Below are positions 60,533 to 64,000 of a DNA stretch of 64,000 nucleotides, piece by piece; positions within the stretch are counted from its first letter, which is position 1; each line of letters begins with the position of its first letter. The stretch spans positions 434,001-498,000 of the forward strand of contig JAXLYO010000004.1 of the NCBI GenBank assembly GCA_046351415.1. Reading direction: 5' to 3'. The position numbers and the translations under genes are program-made. The notes below the pieces were generated by a model, which had not been told where the DNA came from, ran no database searches, and saw only the letters and a program-made list of their open reading frames with translations. The DNA is from JABFRG01 sp046351415. Lineage in GTDB: Bacteria > Myxococcota_A > Polyangia > Polyangiales > Polyangiaceae.

Positions 60533-63500
60533 TTATGCGTTCGTACGGTTCCGCCGCCTTCGCGCCCGGAGGAACGCGGCCACGACGGCACCGAATAGGA
60601 GCTCAGGCGTTCTCCGTCCGAAAACGCCCTCGCCCTCGCGGACTCCGTTCGCGCGCGAGCGTCCCGGTGCGCCCACGCTGCACCCGCTGTCGTCCGCCGT
60701 GAGCGTCCTTTCTTCGCAGCGTCCGTCTGGGTTGCACGTGGCAGGGAAGGCGCAATCGGCCGCGCTCTGGCAGGCGCGGAGACACTTCGCAGCCTCCCCT
60801 GCCTTTCCACTCCTGCACTGGTAGGGGGCGCAATTTTGCAGAACACCTCCGCCAACGTCGAGCTCGTTCGAACCGCGGCAACTCGCGAGCGTACGCGTTT
60901 CGCAGGTACCTTGCGCATTGCACGTTGCAGTGTCTCCGCAGCGCCCACCAGGGTTCGACCCGATCTTTGCAGGACCGCAGCGACCGTTGTCGTTCTGCGT
61001 GAGCTTTTCGGAAGCCGCACAGGCTTCACATGGGAGATTGCATGCGGAGTTGCAGCAGAAGCCAGAAACGCAGTGTTTTGCGGCGCAATCCGCATCTTCC
61101 TTGCAGGTTGCACCGATGCCGTTCTGGCAGACGCCCGATGCATCGCACGATCGACCCGACTTCGTGCTGCAGGTATCGGGGTCTTCTGCGTTCACGACCT
61201 TCGAGCACTTGCCTGCATCGATACCCGCGCACGTTTCGCACGTGCCGCAGGACGCGGTTTCACAACACACGCCATCGACGCAGTGACCGGAGCCGCATTG
61301 GGAACCGGAACTGCACGCTCCACCGCGGGTGTGGAAGACCCACTGATCGGTCAACGAGCCCACCGCGTTCTGTCCCCCTTGTACGACGATGCTTCCGGAA
61401 GGCTCGAGGGTCGTCATGCCCATGTTGGTTCGCCCTTCCGGGAGCACCTCGAGGTTTTCGTCGACGAGAGGACTCCAGAGGCTTCCGTCCCACGACCAGA
61501 CATCGTTCAAGTGCGTGTTGCCTGCAGCTACGCCGCCAAAAAGCACGACACGGCCGCGCTTGGCGTCCCACGTGGCGGTTGTTCCCGAGCGTGGAGAAGG
61601 GCGCGTACCCTGGGTCGCATTGACCCAATCGGTTCCGTTCCACAGCCACGTGTCGGCGAGCGGGCCGTTGTTGCCGAGGCCCCCGAAAAGTACGGCATTT
61701 CCGCGCGTACGATCGAAAACGAACGCGGCACTCGCGCGCGCCGGGGGGCTCGACGTCGGGTTGGTCAAGGACCACGTACTTCCATTCCATTGCCAGAGGT
61801 CGATCGTGCTACTGCCATTCACGAGTAGTAGCGTCCGATCGCGCACGCTGTCGTAAGCCATGTGCGGCGTGGAAGCGGCGGGAGGCTTCACTGCTGGCTG
61901 CTTCAACGTCCAGTTCGTTCCGTCCCACTCCCACGTGTCGTTCATGGGCACTTGCGCGCCGTCGGTACCGCCGAACAGCACGTCGACCTGTCGCTTCGTG
62001 TCGAACGCGAGGGCTCCCGTTCGGCGCGCGGGGGGATGGGTTGCAGGGAGCTTCTCTTCCCAACGGTTGCCGTCGAGCACCCACGTATCGGATCGGGGCG
62101 TAGTGCCGTCACCGCCGAAGGTCATCGCCGTTCCGAGCGGGCCCCCTGGCATCCCGATGAAGTTTCGCGCCGGCGGTACCGAGGTTCCTGGGTCCCTCTT
62201 CCAACCGCCGTTCGCGTCGCCGAGCCACAGGTCCGTCGAGGAACCTCCCCCGGTTCGAAAATACCCACTTATCCCGAGGAGCTGACTTCTCTTCGAGTCG
62301 AACACGTACTTCGCGTCGACGAGGGGAAGGGAAGACGAGGGGGGAAGCAGCGTCCAGGTTGTCCCATTGAACATCCACGTGTCGGTTCGGGAGTACGTCG
62401 AGTCGGTCCCGATCGCGAGCACCGCTGCTCGATTCGCATCGTAGACGAGGTTCATGTCCGCCCCGTAAAACGGTGAGCTAGCAGCCGACACCTTGGTCCA
62501 GCCGCTGCCGCCCAGAATCCACGTTTCACGCGCAAAGGAGTTCGCGACTCCGAACGCCACGGTGAAGCCGCGCGACGCGTCGAACGCACCAAACGCGATT
62601 TGCATTGGGAGGCCGGCAATGGCCTCCTCCTTCCAGTCCGTGCCATCCCACGTCCACGTTGCGCTGGAATAGCCGGTAGACAAGCTACCGCCGAAAAGCA
62701 CGACCTTTCCACGAACAGAATCGAAGACCAAACGTGCGCCGGTCAAAGGAGGCGGGCGGTGCTGGGGGCTCTGCAGCGCCCAGTCGACACCGTCCCATAC
62801 CCACGTATCGGAAAGGAGTGTTCCCGACGATGTGCTGCCGCCGAACAGGATAGCGCGTTTTCGGATGGGGTCGTAGGTGATGCCCGAACTGGCGCGAAGC
62901 GATGGGCGATTGTTTGGCGTCCTTCGGGTCCAGCCACCGTCCCAGGTCCACGTGTCGTCGCGAGGCCCCGTGTTCGTGTAGCCGCCGAAGAGAAGGGCCT
63001 CGCCTCTCGTCTGATCGAATGTCAGGGCTGGGGAATAGTTCCCCGAAGGACGAGCGATCTCCTCCCATGCTTCGACCTCGAAACTCGGATCGAGCAAGAC
63101 CGGATACGCATCCGTCGACGCACGAGAGAGCTCTATCGAGAGCTCCCGATGCTCCTCCGACCAGTCCAGGCGCGCGGGGATGCGTGAGCCGCGGGCGTCG
63201 AGCGCGAAGGGAGCGCGGGCATGGAGAGCAAAAGCTCCAGTCCCATCGTTCACCCACCAACCGTTGCCGGCAGCTCTCGCGTGCCATCGTGGAGGCAGCG
63301 CAACGTTCCATCGAAAGACGTGGCGAGCGTCGGGCTGACGCAGAAGGTAGAACTGCTCGAGCCGTTGAGAATTCGCAGCGAACAGAAGGTCCACTCCATC
63401 GTATGCGTTCTCGTAGGTCACGACGCCGCGCGTGTCGTGGCCGTCTGCCGCGTTGGCCCCCAGAGGTTCGAGCAACACCGCTTCTTCGTCACGACGCGTC

Positions 63501-63754
63501 GGCCAGAGTCGCCACGGTTCGCTGAGCGTGAGCGGCAAGCGTGTCATGACCGCTGCGTCGTGTGCGGATGCAAATGCGCTGCCTTCCCGCCGCAAGGACG
63601 ACGCGCGGAAGACGGCTGCCGTGTTCGGGTCCGGCGAGGCCAGTCGCTGAGCGAGCGGAACTGCCTCCTCGTCGGAGACGCGAATGTTCGACCCGCAACC
63701 GATTGCCTCGGCGCCCAGGAGCGCGAACGGCGCGAGAAACAGCCATCTACGCAT
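60533..63754 (-). CDS. Kelch-type MYXO-CTERM surface protein
   Basis: 1073 residues from ATG 63754 (GGAGGG 3 nt before). A signal of lipoprotein type (GAEAIGC, Cys20) or Sec type. After an N-terminal domain (about 50-245), about twelve Kelch-like blades (VVLFGG, DTWxWDGxxW) run to about residue 830, predicting two beta-propellers. A Cys-rich region (about 845-1015) has CVDGVCC and CNSACNLPCEAC patterns. The C-terminus reads DDSGCSVG, then a hydrophobic helix ELLFGAVVAAFL and an Arg cluster: the MYXO-CTERM sorting pattern. Predicted surface or outer-membrane protein for binding. Confidence 0.9.
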   Translation of the reverse strand: MRRWLFLAPFALLGAEAIGCGSNIRVSDEEAVPLAQRLASPDPNTAAVFRASSLRREGSAFASAHDAAVMTRLPLTLSEPWRLWPTRRDEEAVLLEPLGANAADGHDTRGVVTYENAYDGVDLLFAANSQRLEQFYLLRQPDARHVFRWNVALPPRWHARAAGNGWWVNDGTGAFALHARAPFALDARGSRIPARLDWSEEHRELSIELSRASTDAYPVLLDPSFEVEAWEEIARPSGNYSPALTFDQTRGEALLFGGYTNTGPRDDTWTWDGGWTRRTPNNRPSLRASSGITYDPIRKRAILFGGSTSSGTLLSDTWVWDGVDWALQSPQHRPPPLTGARLVFDSVRGKVVLFGGSLSTGYSSATWTWDGTDWKEEAIAGLPMQIAFGAFDASRGFTVAFGVANSFARETWILGGSGWTKVSAASSPFYGADMNLVYDANRAAVLAIGTDSTYSRTDTWMFNGTTWTLLPPSSSLPLVDAKYVFDSKRSQLLGISGYFRTGGGSSTDLWLGDANGGWKRDPGTSVPPARNFIGMPGGPLGTAMTFGGDGTTPRSDTWVLDGNRWEEKLPATHPPARRTGALAFDTKRQVDVLFGGTDGAQVPMNDTWEWDGTNWTLKQPAVKPPAASTPHMAYDSVRDRTLLLVNGSSTIDLWQWNGSTWSLTNPTSSPPARASAAFVFDRTRGNAVLFGGLGNNGPLADTWLWNGTDWVNATQGTRPSPRSGTTATWDAKRGRVVLFGGVAAGNTHLNDVWSWDGSLWSPLVDENLEVLPEGRTNMGMTTLEPSGSIVVQGGQNAVGSLTDQWVFHTRGGACSSGSQCGSGHCVDGVCCETASCGTCETCAGIDAGKCSKVVNAEDPDTCSTKSGRSCDASGVCQNGIGATCKEDADCAAKHCVSGFCCNSACNLPCEACAASEKLTQNDNGRCGPAKIGSNPGGRCGDTATCNAQGTCETRTLASCRGSNELDVGGGVLQNCAPYQCRSGKAGEAAKCLRACQSAADCAFPATCNPDGRCEERTLTADDSGCSVGAPGRSRANGVREGEGVFGRRTPELLFGAVVAAFLRARRRRNRTNA

Positions 63755-64000
63755 GCACCCTCCGTCGACGACGCTGCGCGCAGGCGACGACGCCTGCGAG
63801 GAGCACGAGTGCGCCACCTGCAGAGGAGGAGGAAGATGCGGATCCCTTCGTCGAACATCCGCTGTCGTCGAACGTGCCCTCGATCGTCGAGCACTTGCCA
63901 CTGGGGTCGCAGGTCGCGGGGTAGACGCAGTCGTTCGCCGAGCTGCATCGCGTGAGGCAGCTGCCTACGCATTTGTACGGGGCGCAGTCTCTCGTCGTTC
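63747..64000 (-). CDS. MYXO-CTERM protein, C-terminal fragment (runs off right edge)
   Basis: Only the last 84 codons are present; the gene enters from the right. It reads CAPYKCVGSCLTRC, then NDCVYPATCDPSGKC, a DDSGCSTK motif, a hydrophobic helix GGALVLLAGVVACA and the Arg-rich end QRRRRRVHA, so a MYXO-CTERM protein. It is closely related in layout to the C-terminus of the next gene (CAPYQCRSG, DCAFPATCNPDGRC, DDSGCS). Its stop lies 8 nt inside the start of that gene, so the two are probably a coupled tandem pair. Confidence 0.85.
   Translation of the reverse strand, partial: TTRDCAPYKCVGSCLTRCSSANDCVYPATCDPSGKCSTIEGTFDDSGCSTKGSASSSSSAGGALVLLAGVVACAQRRRRRVHA

Noticed and set aside
1..64000. 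Mobile elements, CRISPR arrays, tRNA or rRNA genes
   Set aside because: No transposase, integrase or recombinase gene, no regularly spaced direct repeats with unique spacers, and no cloverleaf or rRNA sequence was recognised by eye.

Overview
The window reads as a chromosomal segment of a high-GC deltaproteobacterium-type organism, most likely Myxococcota, order Polyangiales (Sorangium/Labilithrix-like). The clues are two proteins at the right edge that end in MYXO-CTERM-type tails (Gly-Cys, one hydrophobic helix, Arg cluster), many lipoproteins with Ala/Pro/Ser-rich linkers, Cys-rich surface proteins with CxDGxCC and ETDVDCGG repeats, a Kelch-type protein, and a FHA-GAF-AAA sigma-54 activator. 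No rRNA, tRNA, CRISPR array, insertion sequence or prophage was seen. It looks like core genome, not an accessory island.

Layout. 1-3.4 kb: the first 20 codons of a leftward lipoprotein, a decayed NAD-epimerase pseudogene, a triheme lipoprotein cytochrome and lexA. 3.5-11.2 kb: a putative outer-membrane barrel protein, an aminotransferase, a methyltransferase, an ACE-like M2 metallopeptidase lipoprotein and a TPR membrane protein. 11.2-33.7 kb: nucleotide synthesis. It starts with guaA and a small lipoprotein, then a leftward pyrC-pyrE-pyrF-pyrB operon whose junctions are all 4-nt overlaps. Diverging from it is a rightward train pyrD-guaB-purA-purM-purSL-purQ-purH-purC-purB-purD-purN-purF, ending in a DUF2238 membrane protein and a small CPXCG zinc-ribbon protein. 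Every junction in the train overlaps except two gaps of 16 and 18 nt. Together they cover UMP synthesis except carbamoyl-phosphate synthase, and PRPP to IMP, AMP and GMP except PurE/PurK.

33.7-37.0 kb: assimilatory sulfate reduction, with divergent cysDN and cysH (APS-reductase type) plus a SemiSWEET/PQ-loop protein, separated by a 74-bp region holding a palindrome over a candidate promoter. 37.0-45.5 kb: msrB, an aldo/keto reductase, a YjbR protein, a GDSL lipoprotein, a CFA-like methyltransferase, a metallophosphoesterase lipoprotein, a PPC-type lipoprotein and an AraC regulator. 45.5-54.3 kb: a Cys-repeat lipoprotein with a formylglycine-generating-enzyme-like domain, a MocR regulator divergent from an EamA exporter across an array of five CTGTACYGG elements, an OPT transporter and an M14 carboxypeptidase. 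54.4-64 kb: mutS2, the sigma-54 activator, a mini-lipoprotein, a Gln/Gly/Tyr/Pro-repeat membrane protein and two MYXO-CTERM surface proteins in tandem.

I found no clear undescribed defence or mobile system. The observations most worth following are the MocR operator array, the translationally coupled purine supercluster with two unexplained passenger genes, the Tritrichomonas-like IMP dehydrogenase, and non-canonical active-site motifs in PyrF and PurN.
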